A stretch of 64,000 nt of DNA from Acanthaster planci. Its lineage: Eukaryota > Echinodermata > Asteroidea > Valvatida > Acanthasteridae. The stretch is taken from the NCBI RefSeq assembly GCF_001949145.1, contig NW_019091461.1:1-64000 (forward strand), given 5' to 3'. Below, in pieces: positions 12,501 through 23,900 of the stretch (positions within the stretch are counted from its first letter, which is position 1; each line of letters begins with the position of its first letter). Under the pieces are notes generated by a model. That model made no database searches. It was not told the DNA's origin and worked only from the letters and a program-made list of their open reading frames with translations. The position numbers were made by a program, and so were the translations under genes.

Positions 12501-15500
12501 AAATCAATCAGGAGACATAACGATACGTCTAGCAGGAGAAATGGATTAAGCTGTTGATGGTCTACGATTGCTCAAACAGCATGCAGTATGCAAAGATTAT
12601 GCTCGGGGAAGAAGGTTGTAAGATAGAGTACATTTTCCAAAAACTGTACAAGCTCAGGCAAAAGACACGCTGACAATTCTTGGATTTGTTACCAGGTGAG
12701 CATTAATGAGGCTGCGCTCAAATTTCAAGCTCGTATCGACAGTCAAACTTCCCAACGGCACCATTTAGTCTCGCAATACAACAATTTGCCAGAGCGTTTC
12801 CTCACCAGAGTGGCTGCTTTCTGCTCCATGGCGTCTTTGACAGTCTTGTAAGCTTTAGCATTATCCATGGATTCCGCCAGCTGCTGACGGAGCAAGACAA
12901 CTTCGGACGACACTATAAGACAGAGGACCCATGTGAAAAAATCAAATGAATGAGGCAGACCACCAGCTATAATGAAGCAACTGTTTGTAATTCAAAAACT
13001 ACTACAATTCTTCAGTAAATGAGCGGCTTTCGTTTTAATTATCATTACAATTCAGCACCACTGTGAGGGGATGCATCGACAGAACTGACTAGTTTTAGCT
13101 CATATGGTTTTAGCAGTGAAGTTTGCACCAGTCTAAAATTTATAAGTAACTCTTCCACCACCCTAACGAAGCCACCTGTAGAGAGATTTTGTGGTGCATC
13201 AAGGTTCAAGAGCACTGAAACTGAAAATAATCTAGAGATTTCCAAGATCACAGAATGGCCCCACAATTTCTTTCCAGGACTTCCAAACAGCAAACAAACT
13301 TTTGAAGGAGTCTCGCCTTGACCTGTGTTCTCGAATGAAGAGATACTTACACATCGTCCTGTCTTCTTCCGCTCGCTTCAAGTTGACATCTCCTCCACCT
13401 GCTGTAGGCTAAACAATGAATGCCCAAAAAAGGATTGTTGCAAACAAAGATCATGTCAACAGGTGCTGACCAATACCTGTTCAGGCTAAAATTCCTCCTG
13501 AAGAGACAACGGTCTCTAACTTCCTTTTAAGAAGAAAAAAGCAGTTTCGGTACGGCAAGGGCCTTTCGGTTCTAGGAATGTCAATTTGTCTTTGCAAACA
13601 GTGCCTAACACAGCCGGGCAGTGACCAGAGCAATGTCCAGTTGATATTAAAAGTGAAGTAAAAAAAGATTTCACATTCACTAATGATATCATACAACAAT
13701 CAAAGAATAATGATAACAGGTGCATTATTTCCTAGGGCTGTTGGTAATGTGTCCTAAAGGAATGTGCTGTGTGTGACAATCAACATCAACACATCTGATA
13801 CGAACATGGTCGTTAAGGAAAGGTAGGGTTACATTTTCCCAGCTACGCCCTTGGAAATTTGGCTCGTTTTCTTACTTGTCCTTGCTGTAGTTTTTCCACT
13901 TCTTTCTTGAGTTCCTCAGAATACCATTTCTCCTCCTGGAAAAGCACGCCCATGTTTAGAATCAATATTTAAAAACATTATGAAGAAGGTCGAGAATATT
14001 CTCCAGACTTACGAGCAGAGTTTCATTTGAAAAGGTAACCTACATAAATTCACAATGCTGGCTCTCTATTTCAAAGCTAAAGCTCCGCCCCAAACGACAA
14101 GGCGAGAGAAAGTCGAGGCGGACACTGGAATACTGCACCCCCATCATGCCCCCCAAACCTTGCAACCAGAGCCCCGGGGGGGGGACAAGTCAATGTATCT
14201 GTTCACTTTTCGGTGGTGTGTACCACAAACCATGCATGCATGAGCAAATGCATGGACAGCTGTTCTGCAGCTGTAGGGACTGCAAAGTGACACATGTTCA
14301 AACAAAGACGACGTGGAGACCAAAAGTGAAACGGGGGACAGATTGTTGGCCCCAAAACTCAGTCTGAACTTTCCTAACAAAGATACCATCCCCTCAATAG
14401 GGTGAAGGCCACACCCATGAAAGCATGTGGTGTGCGATCCCTAATAAAACAAGACAAACGCTTCCCTTATTTCAAACCATCAAAAAAGGTCAACAATATT
14501 TACTGTATCTGACAAGCAGGGTAATGATCCTTTGTATAAAACTACCAAACTTCGACGTAAATTCTTTTCAATCCTGCATTTACCTTTAATGAAACTCGCA
14601 AGTCTTCTAATTCTTGCCTGAGTGCCAACACATCGCCGTCCCTGATGAACAAAACAGAAATTTATTACAACCAACGCTGTACCACACAATATATTTGAAC
14701 AAATCTCAACATTACACATGAAGTACGGTAGCTATACATTCAACCAACAGGTCTGTTTCATTTGCATATAATTACATTCAAACATCTTACTGTAAAAAGC
14801 TGAGAGTTTGAAGTAACTGCGAAAGTTTTTTAAAAATGCAACAACTGTGCTTACCTGTTCTGTTACCAACATTGTTGCAAGCCACGTGTACCGAGAAAAA
14901 AGACAGAAGAAGAAAATGAAAACTGGAAAGTATGGAAGTGTGTACATCCGATACACTTTCTGGATGGTGACTAAATTTAGAAGCTGGGACAAAAAACTGA
15001 GGATTTCTTACTCTAATTTTAAGGCTCTTTGAGGCAAAATTGCGGAAACATTATATTCACTGGCAAAACAAAAAGACAACGCAACAATGTACCGCATATT
15101 ACAATGCACAACAAAGCCTAGACTGAGTGCTGACTATACAGAAATACTGACCATCGACGAATGCTGTCCAGACGATTCCACTATGGAAGCGGGGATGGCA
15201 TGATGGGATGGACTTGAAGGGGCAGGACTCGGCTCTGCAGCAGGTGTATTGTGAACTGACTCCCAGTGAACTTGGAGTTGTTCGGGTGAAGACAGCGTGA
15301 CCATACACACAGGGCAAATAAAACCCTACATGTGCAAGAAATAGGGATGAAACCGTTCAATACATGTCACATCCTTGAGTTCCTACATAAGGTCAGGGTC
15401 TGGCCATAATTTATTGTTTTCTTACAATGTAGCCTCCATAGAGGGATCCCAATACGACGCTTTTAGCGTGGATCTGCGCACTTCCGCGTTTGAAAACAAG

Positions 15501-17486
15501 GCTGTATGTATCAGCTTCAATTCTTAATACAATCAGACGATTGAAAGTAAGGAGTCAAGACACGAAATACATGAAGGTATGTTAAATTCAGACTTTTCAG
15601 GATGCAAATTTTTGTGGAAGAGTCTTTCAGGATGACTTGACATGTAAAATCAAAAGAAAACATAACGACAATTGACCGCGAACTAACATACCTGCGATGG
15701 TCCTGTATCTTGTGCAGTGGGCGTGGTTTAAACTGAAGTGGCATCACACTTACGAACCAGATACTGCATGTACTGTGTGGACTCCGCAGATGCGCGCGAT
15801 TAAGTTCAACTCAGCTAGAGCCTCGGTTTCGATGCAGATATGCGCAGACGGCGCTAATGTGAAATCCCTCTATGCAGTGCAATTTCAGAGACTGAAAACA
15901 AGTGCCAAAGGTCAAAGGTTAATCAGTTGAACATGCATATTCAAAGCAGGGCCTGCTCCAAGGGGCAACAGGCATTCTGGAGATTATGAAATATACCTCT
16001 TGTTCTCCAGCCCCTTTCGTTTCTTGCCGTGACTGCTGCGGGCTTCCACCTTTGCTGCCCTGTGGAAAAGAACCCACATGCAAACGAGTGTTTAGGGTAT
16101 GTGTGTATTAGGCAGTGGATGTTTGACTAAACCGGTTGTGCCGGTCCCCGACTGTCATTTTGCTATTTTTACCAGCAGCGTAGAATCTGAGTTCAAACAA
16201 GAAGGAATTGCTCACTGTCCTTTTGGAAGAAAAAAATTTCAGGAGATGCGTCACAAGGATTTGACCCTTACTGGGGGAATAGCAGGTGATTAGGCCATGG
16301 AGGCAAGTGTCAGTTTGAACAATCACTCCATACTGCAATCTGCAATTATTTCACCTTTAGACAAGTGCAGTTTCTTTCTAAATTTACGGTTGAGGACTAT
16401 TTCGAAAAAGGAGGTGTAGCCAAACGTGTAAGCAGACATTTCATACAGGATCAAGTGAGAGCCCAACACAATTGTGCAATTGTGCTGATCAACCAATCAC
16501 ACCAAATCTATACCAAGAACTGGCCACATATTATTTTGAACATTACTGAAGCAGTTACTATTGTTACGCCCCAACTACAGCATAACGTCCCCACTATAGT
16601 TGGGACAGTCCCAACTGTAGTGTTGCAGTTGGGCTGGCCCAACTATTGTTAACCAATGTGTGTGGAAAATGTCTCAACATTATCCAAGTCAATGTGTCTC
16701 ACACTTGACACGATTCATCTAAAATGAGGCACTTCATCTGTTCATCTAGCCCTATGACCAATGACATGACATTTGTAAACAATATGACTTTGGCACATGC
16801 TGGGCACATCATGCACACAGGACCTCTCTGCTGTAGTTGGGCCGGCCCAACTGTAGCACTCTAGTTGGGACTTATGCTGTAGTTGGGGCGTAACACTATC
16901 ATTCAATCATGTTAATTCATGTAACATAACAGTGTACGCTAACACAATCATGACAATTAAGAGTACAGCTGCCAATGTAAGGGTGCTGATTTGAACCCAC
17001 GGTCAGCCATCAGTTTGTGTTGTTGTGTTTAAGTTTGTTAGTTTGCCCTTAATTCACCTACCCACCAGCAAAAATTTGCAGTTGGCCTAGGCCAATAAAT
17101 GTTATGATAGGGCCTACTATTAGTCTCTGAGCTGACTCAGAATCTGAGGAACCAAGCCTGAGCCTAGTTCTCTCCAGATCGAATATGCTGAATTTGTTTC
17201 AAAGGGGAAAACAGTCGCGTTAAACTCTATCTTGAGGAAACGGAATGCTTGGCAAGTTTACCAGCACGTAGGCTCGACTGTTGTGCAAATACAAAAATTC
17301 GAATGGTTTAGTGTCGGAAATACACGATTTACAGTTCTCACGCTGTAGCTACGTACATGTATACACACAGGTACGGTACCGGTACATACATGTACATGTA
17401 CGTGTAAGCCTACGGACTAAACCCTGAAATCTACTCACCTCGACCGCATCTTTCGTCTTTTTCTTCAACCTCTTTAAAGCTTCCAT
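528..17486 (-). CDS. EEA1: EEA1-like early endosome antigen 1, 5' part (27 exons, C-terminus off the left edge)
   Basis: Homologue of EEA1, the long coiled-coil tether that binds RAB5 and drives early-endosome fusion. Exons, 5' to 3': 17486-17439, 16059-15997, 15325-15152, 14641-14584, 13935-13876, 13408-13351, 12912-12806, 12306-12220, 9998-9940, 9445-9305, 8641-8536, 8168-8031, 7562-7425, 7285-7116, 6684-6591, 6428-6375, 6201-6100, 5662-5534, 5050-4916, 3928-3800, 3167-3033, 2394-2296, 2049-1942, 1747-1661, 1342-1178, 1074-997, 611-528; about 935 residues. Residues 38-62 form a C2H2 finger (C41, C44, H57, H62) opening with GFICPVC; human EEA1 has EGFICP, and its F41/I42 contact RAB5. The rest is Gln/Glu/Lys/Leu-rich heptad coiled coil. 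Diagnostic stretches shared with human EEA1 include EEKWYSEELKKE, EQKAATLATE, LLQRPG..DV.VLKKEL and LQDKQQEL. All exon junctions agree in phase except 15152 to 14641 (see findings). The first exon encodes MEALKRLKKKTKDAVE, unlike the human N-terminus. The C-terminal FYVE finger must lie left of base 1. Orthology is confident; individual splice sites less so. Confidence 0.93.
3385..3475 (-). repeat. tRNA-derived SINE-like fragment
   Basis: On the minus strand a pol III B-box-like GGTTCAAATCC (3408-3418 on plus) follows an A-box-like stretch with ATTAGTGCTGTGG. The spacing and wording resemble the elements near 50450, 28970 and 57460. It is not a credible functional tRNA, because no matching acceptor stem is visible. 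It sits in an EEA1 intron between the exons at 3033 and 3800. Confidence 0.45.
6782..6912. repeat. 18-bp tandem repeat
   Basis: About seven imperfect copies of an 18-bp unit (ATCATTCCGATCAATCAA and variants) lie in the EEA1 intron between the exons at 6591 and 7116. The unit length keeps a frame open with an Ile-Pro-Ile-Asn-Gln style repeat. That is a by-product of the array, not a gene. Confidence 0.9.
10439..10497. mobile_element. 59-bp TTAA-flanked miniature inverted-repeat element
   Basis: The element begins TTAACCCTAAC and ends GTTAGGGTTAA, perfect 11-bp inverted termini that include a TTAA at each end. The interior is itself semi-palindromic (CCTCCTCAATCC versus GGACTGAGGAG). TTAA target duplication with CCC at the tip is typical of piggyBac superfamily insertions, so this is probably a very short piggyBac-like MITE. 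It shares tips but not its middle with the copies at 39077, 55319 and 62679. It lies in an EEA1 intron. Confidence 0.65.
10614..11035. mobile_element. 422-bp piggyBac-like MITE (TTAA target, CCCCTT termini)
   Basis: The left end reads TTAACCCCTT and the right end AAGGGGTTAA, with a further partly matching inner stretch (ACGG within the next 10 bases on each side). The TTAA repeated at both ends fits a piggyBac target-site duplication. A 136-codon minus-strand frame crosses the element, but it shows no transposase motif that I recognise. The element is non-autonomous and lies in the large EEA1 intron between exons 9998 and 12220. Confidence 0.65.
16563..16894. mobile_element. MITE with long terminal inverted repeats of about 85 bp
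   Basis: Left end GTTACGCCCCAACTACAGCA; the reverse complement of the right end starts with the same 20 bases. The similarity continues inward through GTCCCAACT, CAGTTGGGC and GGCCCAACT motifs for roughly 85 bases on each side. The flanks read ACTATT on the left and ACTATC on the right, a possible 6-bp target duplication with one change. The middle is unrelated AT-rich sequence without an ORF. A degenerate relative may lie at 43320-43400. It sits in EEA1 intron 1. The superfamily is undetermined. Confidence 0.75.
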
Positions 17487-20400
17487 TTTGAATCCTCAAA
17501 GATGCTCCAAATGGGCATAGTCTGAGACAAAATTTCCCGGATAAAAGCACCTTGAATTGAACTTTGTCGCGCGACCCGGAACGTACGTGTACTACTATAC
17601 TACGGGCGAAGAGGGGGTGGAGTTTAATACACGTACACAAGTGATAATGCCGCGCCAACAACTGTGTGACAGAGGGCGTCCTACTTTGTAACTGTTGTTG
17701 AAAAAGTATTGCCCGGCGCCAAGAATTTCAACAAAAGGGTTCCCAATTTTGTTTTTGTCTGTTTATCGAACACAAATATTGTTCCTAACATTAAAACCAC
17801 CTGTTGGCCTATAGTCTTTAAAGTGAGTGAAACTACCGGTCTGACTGCGTTCAGTGTTCCTTTGGCTTAAATGCCTATTTTGCATGATTACAAGTTCTCA
17901 TGTCAAACCTGAAAAACGTTTATTAATTCCAATTGAATTCCCTTTCTTCGCCACCAGCTGCATGCCCCGTTATGAAGTTAGTCTTTTGGTGAATTCATCC
18001 CATTTGGACTGATCCTATGAATGCCAGAACGCAGATATTTTCCTTTGGCCGCTTCGTTTTTTTAATATATATAGGATCCTCAAACTCCAAATGTTTATTA
18101 CCCTTTCCCGCCGAATTTCTGCACAAGCTGTGAGACAGGTCAACAAATGAATCTCCTCTTCCCCGCACTCGTGCAAATAGCTTCAGCAATTTTTTTAACT
18201 GGCCTTTTCATTTTATCTCCAGTTTTTGTTACAACTAGCCGATGTTTACACCTAATTGTTTTTATTTTGTCTCATCTTTAGGTCTCAGTTTTATCTCCAA
18301 AATTCTTTCAAGTGTTCGTGGCTCTTCAGGGACTTTGTCTGGATGGTTACACGTCAGTTCTGTGGGCGGACCTTCGTGCTGTTTGGTTTACATTCCATTT
18401 TTGAAAACATTGTATACGAATTCAACCCTAGACATGGTTGCCAATAAATTTGGCTGATCTTATTTTACCTTATGACTCTAAGCCTTTGTTTTCTGTTTTC
18501 CCTCCCAAGACTTAAAATGTCCATTCGTGATCCTGCCCCAACCTGCATCCTTGAATTCGTGATTGTTTACCATGACTTAAGCTGAACACCAAATGCCATG
18601 TAGATTAAACTCTCAAATAAAAAAAAAACCGCTTCAGTAAAATATCTACCGGTATAATACACCATGACATTTATAAAATGCCTTCCTTGTGGCTCAAAGG
18701 CTTGTCTTAATTTGGCAGCTGGGAAGCAACATAGTTCCAGTTGCTAAACCAGATTGCCCAAGGGGGTGCATGATAGTGACATAATACGGCAGGTTGAAAA
18801 ATTTCTGAGAAGAAAAAACTGGACTTCCACTGATAGAGGCGAAATTGAGAAGGCTTAGGCATATGGATTACAAAATTTATCGGGACGATGAAACTAGGTT
18901 GGATGGAAAGCTGCAGGCAGATGGTTAAAAAGATGATAAAAGCGCGTTTTGTGTTGCAAACAAATAATTCCCATGACGACTATTATCTTACTGGCTTACA
19001 TAATTTTATGATTTGAACTAAACAGGACGAGTATGTTGTTCAAAGCGCTGGCTATACACGCGCCGTGTTTTAATTAGTCTAGACTTCAGGTTTCTCATAT
19101 ACACTCATTATGCAAACTGCAAATGTATAAAACAATCGGATACCATTTGAGTTTCCTGGACACCGCTAGTTTTCTGTTGAAATTAACTATGAACCCATGA
19201 TTCACTCATGGAAAATTTCTGAGAACGGGCTGCTCGCTGGCTTATTGCCATGTGAATCATGCACCAAAAGCAAGGAAGATGTGACAAAAGACATTCCGGC
19301 AATTTCTGCGCGCAAAGCAGTGAAGTATTGAGGTTTCTCCCTGGCGGGACATCATAGTTTTGCTCATATGAATATGCAAATTCGTATAAGCACAAAAACA
19401 AATGGGATACCAAAATGTATTTACAATATCCAGAAATATCAACGAAACTAAGAATAATTGAAATTTTAAAAAAGTGCATTTCTCAAGGATCATTGTAGGA
19501 AATGGTGTGCATTGCAACTTTGAAACAAAAATAATACTCTACTTAAATTGCAGTTACAAGATTTGCCCGGTTTTATTACACGAATTGCATCAATAGCTGC
19601 TACTGTGCCAAATGATTTATCTGATAAGCTTAAATTTAAACCAAATTCATTCGACATTAAAATTAAGCGACTTACAAATCAAAGTTACACTGATTGCGAA
19701 ATGTGTTATCGAACCATACACCATCGGTAATATTTAACTTTATTTACCTTAAAATTCCCCCATGATCTCTGAAATTAGGAAGCACTTCAAACAAAATCAT
19801 TATGTGTGTTCAGTGGTTGAATTTGGGGTTGAAATTCACGGCGTTTTTCAAAGCTTATTTCAAGTAAAGATACAGACTTATCAACATTATTTTACCGAAG
19901 TATTAACACAGCATGCAGGCACATTCTTGCCGATTGATCTATTTATGTTTTCTCGGAATGACGTGCATGTCTGCGCATCCCGGTCTTTGACTTTGATCAC
20001 CTTTTTAAATTTGTTCCATACAAATCGTCTTTACGTCTGCGTTCCAGACAATCAATGAATCACATTATCTCTTGACGATATGCTTAAAGCCCATTCTGGG
20101 GAGATATAATATATCATAACATATACATAAGATAATAGAAATGAATAAATACTGGTTGTATTGAAAAGAAATAAATATCTGTACATTATTCACAGCGTTT
20201 GAATGTCCAATGTATCGATAAAATACCGATGATGACGTCAAGCCTTTGACAATAATGAGCTACCAACCTTTTCGTGAATTCCAATTTTTAACATGTTCAT
20301 TGGTCCAGTTTGAAATCTATTCATCTGGACACTAAAAGTAAACCTCTCAGGGAAATTTATTCTAACCACTCCCATCATCTTATCTTTATTCAGTGAAGCA

Positions 20401-20966
20401 ACCTCATGGTGGATATGGAATTTGAAGGAAGTCATTTTGATATAGCTTGGTGTTGCTGCTATGGAAGCAACACAACAGTGAGAACCAATACAATACCATT
20501 ACCAAGACACGGCGTAACCTGCAATGCATGTACAATGGTGGCCGAGCAGCAGTAACATTGGCCGGTGAGTTACACCTTTCTGTTTGTGCGTTGCATGTGG
20601 GGCTATTTAATAAACATTGCATGATTTGTGTGAATGTTGGTTCGAATTTAAAAGTGCTGTATTCTAGTCTGTCCGTCACAAGTCCATCATAAGCCATTCA
20701 GTCTTCAGCCAAGTTACAAGCTGTGACGACAATTTAAGCCTTCCCTTGTCATTGTTCACCTTATTATGTATAGGACTGGTCTAACTTCAAAAGAAATTGC
20801 GACCGGATTTGTGATGGACTTGTCAACAACGCCCAGAATCTAGTTAAGACTAATGCAGATGTCTGACGAGATAGACCACTTTTCCAAAGTGTAGAATACA
20901 TGAAGTACATCGATATCAGAAGGTGGAATGCTTCCATTTCTTAGTCTCTGACTGAGGAGATGTCAA
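17487..20966. other. intergenic: EEA1 promoter side and 3' flank of the ROCO gene
   Basis: I recognise no gene in these 3.5 kb. The first few hundred bases should hold the EEA1 5' UTR and promoter: the stretch 17560-17620 has several CpGs, and 17345-17410, just inside intron 1, is an alternating purine-pyrimidine stretch of TACATGTA/GGTACC type. The rest is AT-rich. Open frames here (for example 19762-20058 plus) show no family motif. The 3' UTR of the ROCO gene should occupy the right-hand end and includes the repeat at 20670-20826. Confidence 0.6.
20670..20826. repeat. dispersed inverted-repeat element, copy 1 (ACAAGTCCATCA family)
   Basis: ACAAGTCCATCA at 20678-20689 is matched by its reverse complement TGATGGACTTGT at 20812-20823. 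Between them is the block CATTCAGTCTTCAGCCAAGTT. Close relatives of this block occur at 47909-48050 and 51520-51645, so it is a dispersed non-autonomous element. It lies just past the ROCO stop codon and may be part of that 3' UTR. Confidence 0.6.
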
Positions 20967-23900
20967 TCACATGATGGTGCACATTCTACTCTTGATCATT
21001 GTCGTCCCTTTACTCCCTTTCTTTCTGACCAGCATGGCGTTGTCCATCGCTTGGGCGGCAGCCACAACAGCCATAGCCGCAGCCTCTGCGTTGCCGCTCT
21101 GGGCGGCCTGCGCTGCCCGAGCCGAAGCCAGGGCAGCGGCGTGTTTGGCTTCCTTCTCCATCAATGTGCGTCCGCGGTCCTCGGTTCGGGATTGCTCCGT
21201 GATCAGCTGGGCTACGGCGCCGGCTAGAATAGCGGCCACAAAGGATGCAGCAACCTGCGGCATGGATCAGAGGGTGTAAGATTTTATACAGGACAAACTC
21301 CCAAAAAAGCCTATATGAAAAGCTAACATGCTCTTAAAGTTTACCGGGCACCCTCCTTCGAATGGTAACTTGGGCCTGCATTGGACTGAGCTGTGAAACC
21401 AAGAGAGCAATGTAGTCGGAGCGGAAAACTGAAGTCAGGTTTGTCTTTATCCCTGTCGTTTAGGGTACAAAGAGTATGACCAAATATCAGCACCAGACCT
21501 AATGTCAGTTCCAGTAAGACTTTCAACCTTCATCGACGTGTAATTTATAAGAACTAGGCCTACGTACAGTGCTCTCCAAGGGCTTGTGAAAAAAACTTAC
21601 TAGGCCTAGATCTTACTCGCGTGGGACTGTAAGTACAGACGTACCACTCAACAACCCAACTTGCCGAAAAAGGCTGGCCGCCTCAAGATAGACGTGCAGC
21701 TGGTCCGTACATCTTACAAAATTAAATGTCATCATGTTTTTATGTGTCAACTAAAAAGATCAATTATAGTCCAAATAGCGAATGAGTTCATCGTCAGTCA
21801 CCTTCTTTATCTCTTTGAGTTCGTCCTCCATGGACACCCTCCTCCAACCATTATCCAGCTTCCATTTAATCTCCGCCTTCTTGTTCGTCTTGACCGGCGG
21901 GGAAGTAAGCACCCTGGGGCTATCTCCCCTGGGAGGGGAGGGAGAGGGTCTGGGCGGTGAGCCCGAAGGTTGGAGACTGCTCTGAGAACTGTTGCGGGAT
22001 GACGGCTGGTCATCTGGTTCCTGGATGCTGGGCGTGGATTCGCTGAGCTGGATGTCGAGGTTAGCAAGCCAGTCAAGCCAACGTGTGATGGACAGGTCGG
22101 CCTCTCCTGCGATTAACGATGTAAACCGATTGGAAGGAATTTGTATTATTGAAAATCTGCAAGCATATCACATCTTTGAAGGATAATTTTAGCTTCTGAA
22201 CAGTTCACTAGATCGGGTATGAATGGTTACCATCTTTGAATACATGAAGAGAACGTTGCCATAAGTGGAATATCAATTTTAAGTTTCGTAAAATTATCCT
22301 TCAACGCAGAAGGTCTAACCCACCGGGCAGAGGCAATAAACAATCCACGTTCACTTTGCATTTTTGGTCTTTTATGCAAACGTCCATCGTCTTCTTCCTG
22401 GCTGCAGATTCTCGAATGACGTCTAACAGAGCGATCTCTAGTTCCTCCATGATTGACTCACTCCTGTAGTACATCGAGCTTGGTAAAACCGAGACCTATG
22501 AAGAGAAGACAGAGCAAAATTATAGCTGAAGATTTTCAAATCCGATGTTTACTTCCCTGGCTTTCATACTTTCCTTTTTAAAAGTACAAAAAAATCAGTA
22601 AAACTAAACTGAAGAATCATGATTCAAATGCCAGAGATTACAATTATACAATAATACTTGTAACATGTTGATCATAAACAACACGTGTTCTTTTTTAATA
22701 AATTTAATAGAAAAAGTTTATCCAAGTGCGACGTGTGGCAGGGGTTGCACCACTGCGTGTCGACAGCCACACTCAGCCTCACCTGATAGTACAAACCGGG
22801 CCATGATGCTAAGAACCTCTCGGCAACTACCAGGAATCTCGCCAACACTGTCCACAGTACCTCCGTGGCTCTCTTCTCTCCTTCCTCGTCCACGGTGACA
22901 CGTACGTAGAGATCGACCCTCTCCAACTGACCAGTGTCCGGCTGTTTGATGTTCACGGATACCTGACGACGAAAAAACCGACTTTGCTTAGAAACATCCG
23001 ATTGTTGACAAAAGGTGTTAGGTCTAGACTACTGTACCCTTTGCAACCAATGGCGTATCTGGCTTTTGGTGTGGGGGGGGGGACAAATTCAAAGCGGATG
23101 CGGCTTCAGGCTCACTCAACATGGTGTTGGGAGAAAAACATATCAAAGCTTTTCTCGCGGAGTCACGGTCCTGACATCTTTGCTTTTATTTCATGATGTT
23201 CTTTTCTTAGGGTTTCGGTGGTAGTATTTCGTGAATAAATATACGGAGTACTTTCCTACCGATGAATTATTCTTTGTAAAAAAAAATCCGACGCCTGTTA
23301 AAATCAAGTTTCTTTTATAGAGACAGCTTGAAATTCAGTTCCTATTTAAGAATACCTAAGTTATTTGTTTAACGGTACTTCTAGCCAAACACAGCTTGAG
23401 GTCGCATTTCACCGTACCTGTCCCATTTTAAGTAGCACCCCGTTCTTCCAGTGATGTCTGTACATGGCACCGGGGGTGTTGGTTCGACACATGACGAGAA
23501 GTCTAGGTACTAACCCAGGGGGTGTGCCCAGAGGGAACGTGTACCTCCAACCAATCTGCGCATCACCCTTGAAAGGTCTGGGGGTCCAGTTTAGTGTCTG
23601 TAGATAGATGACGACGAAACATGCCAAATTGAAATGAAATATCTATGAGCATCTTAACAAAGTAGGACGAAACATTGCAAAGGAATCCATTTCGTTGATT
23701 TTTTTTTACCAAAGAGCAGCTACAATATTCTGAAAAACCGTAACACATTTAAAATTGAATAAATAAAAACCAGCGTACCAAAATAGCTATCACATTAAGA
23801 TAATTTGTTATCAACCACTCCAGAACGGGGCTGAAGTAGATAATTTTGATGAAGTTTGACGACTCCTCCCCATCACTGTTAATTACCATTCTTCAAAGTG

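Noticed and set aside
20971-21279. Plus-strand Ala-rich frame of 102 codons
   Set aside because: It is the antisense of the GC-rich last ROCO exon; the minus strand fits phase, acceptor and a sensible C-terminus.
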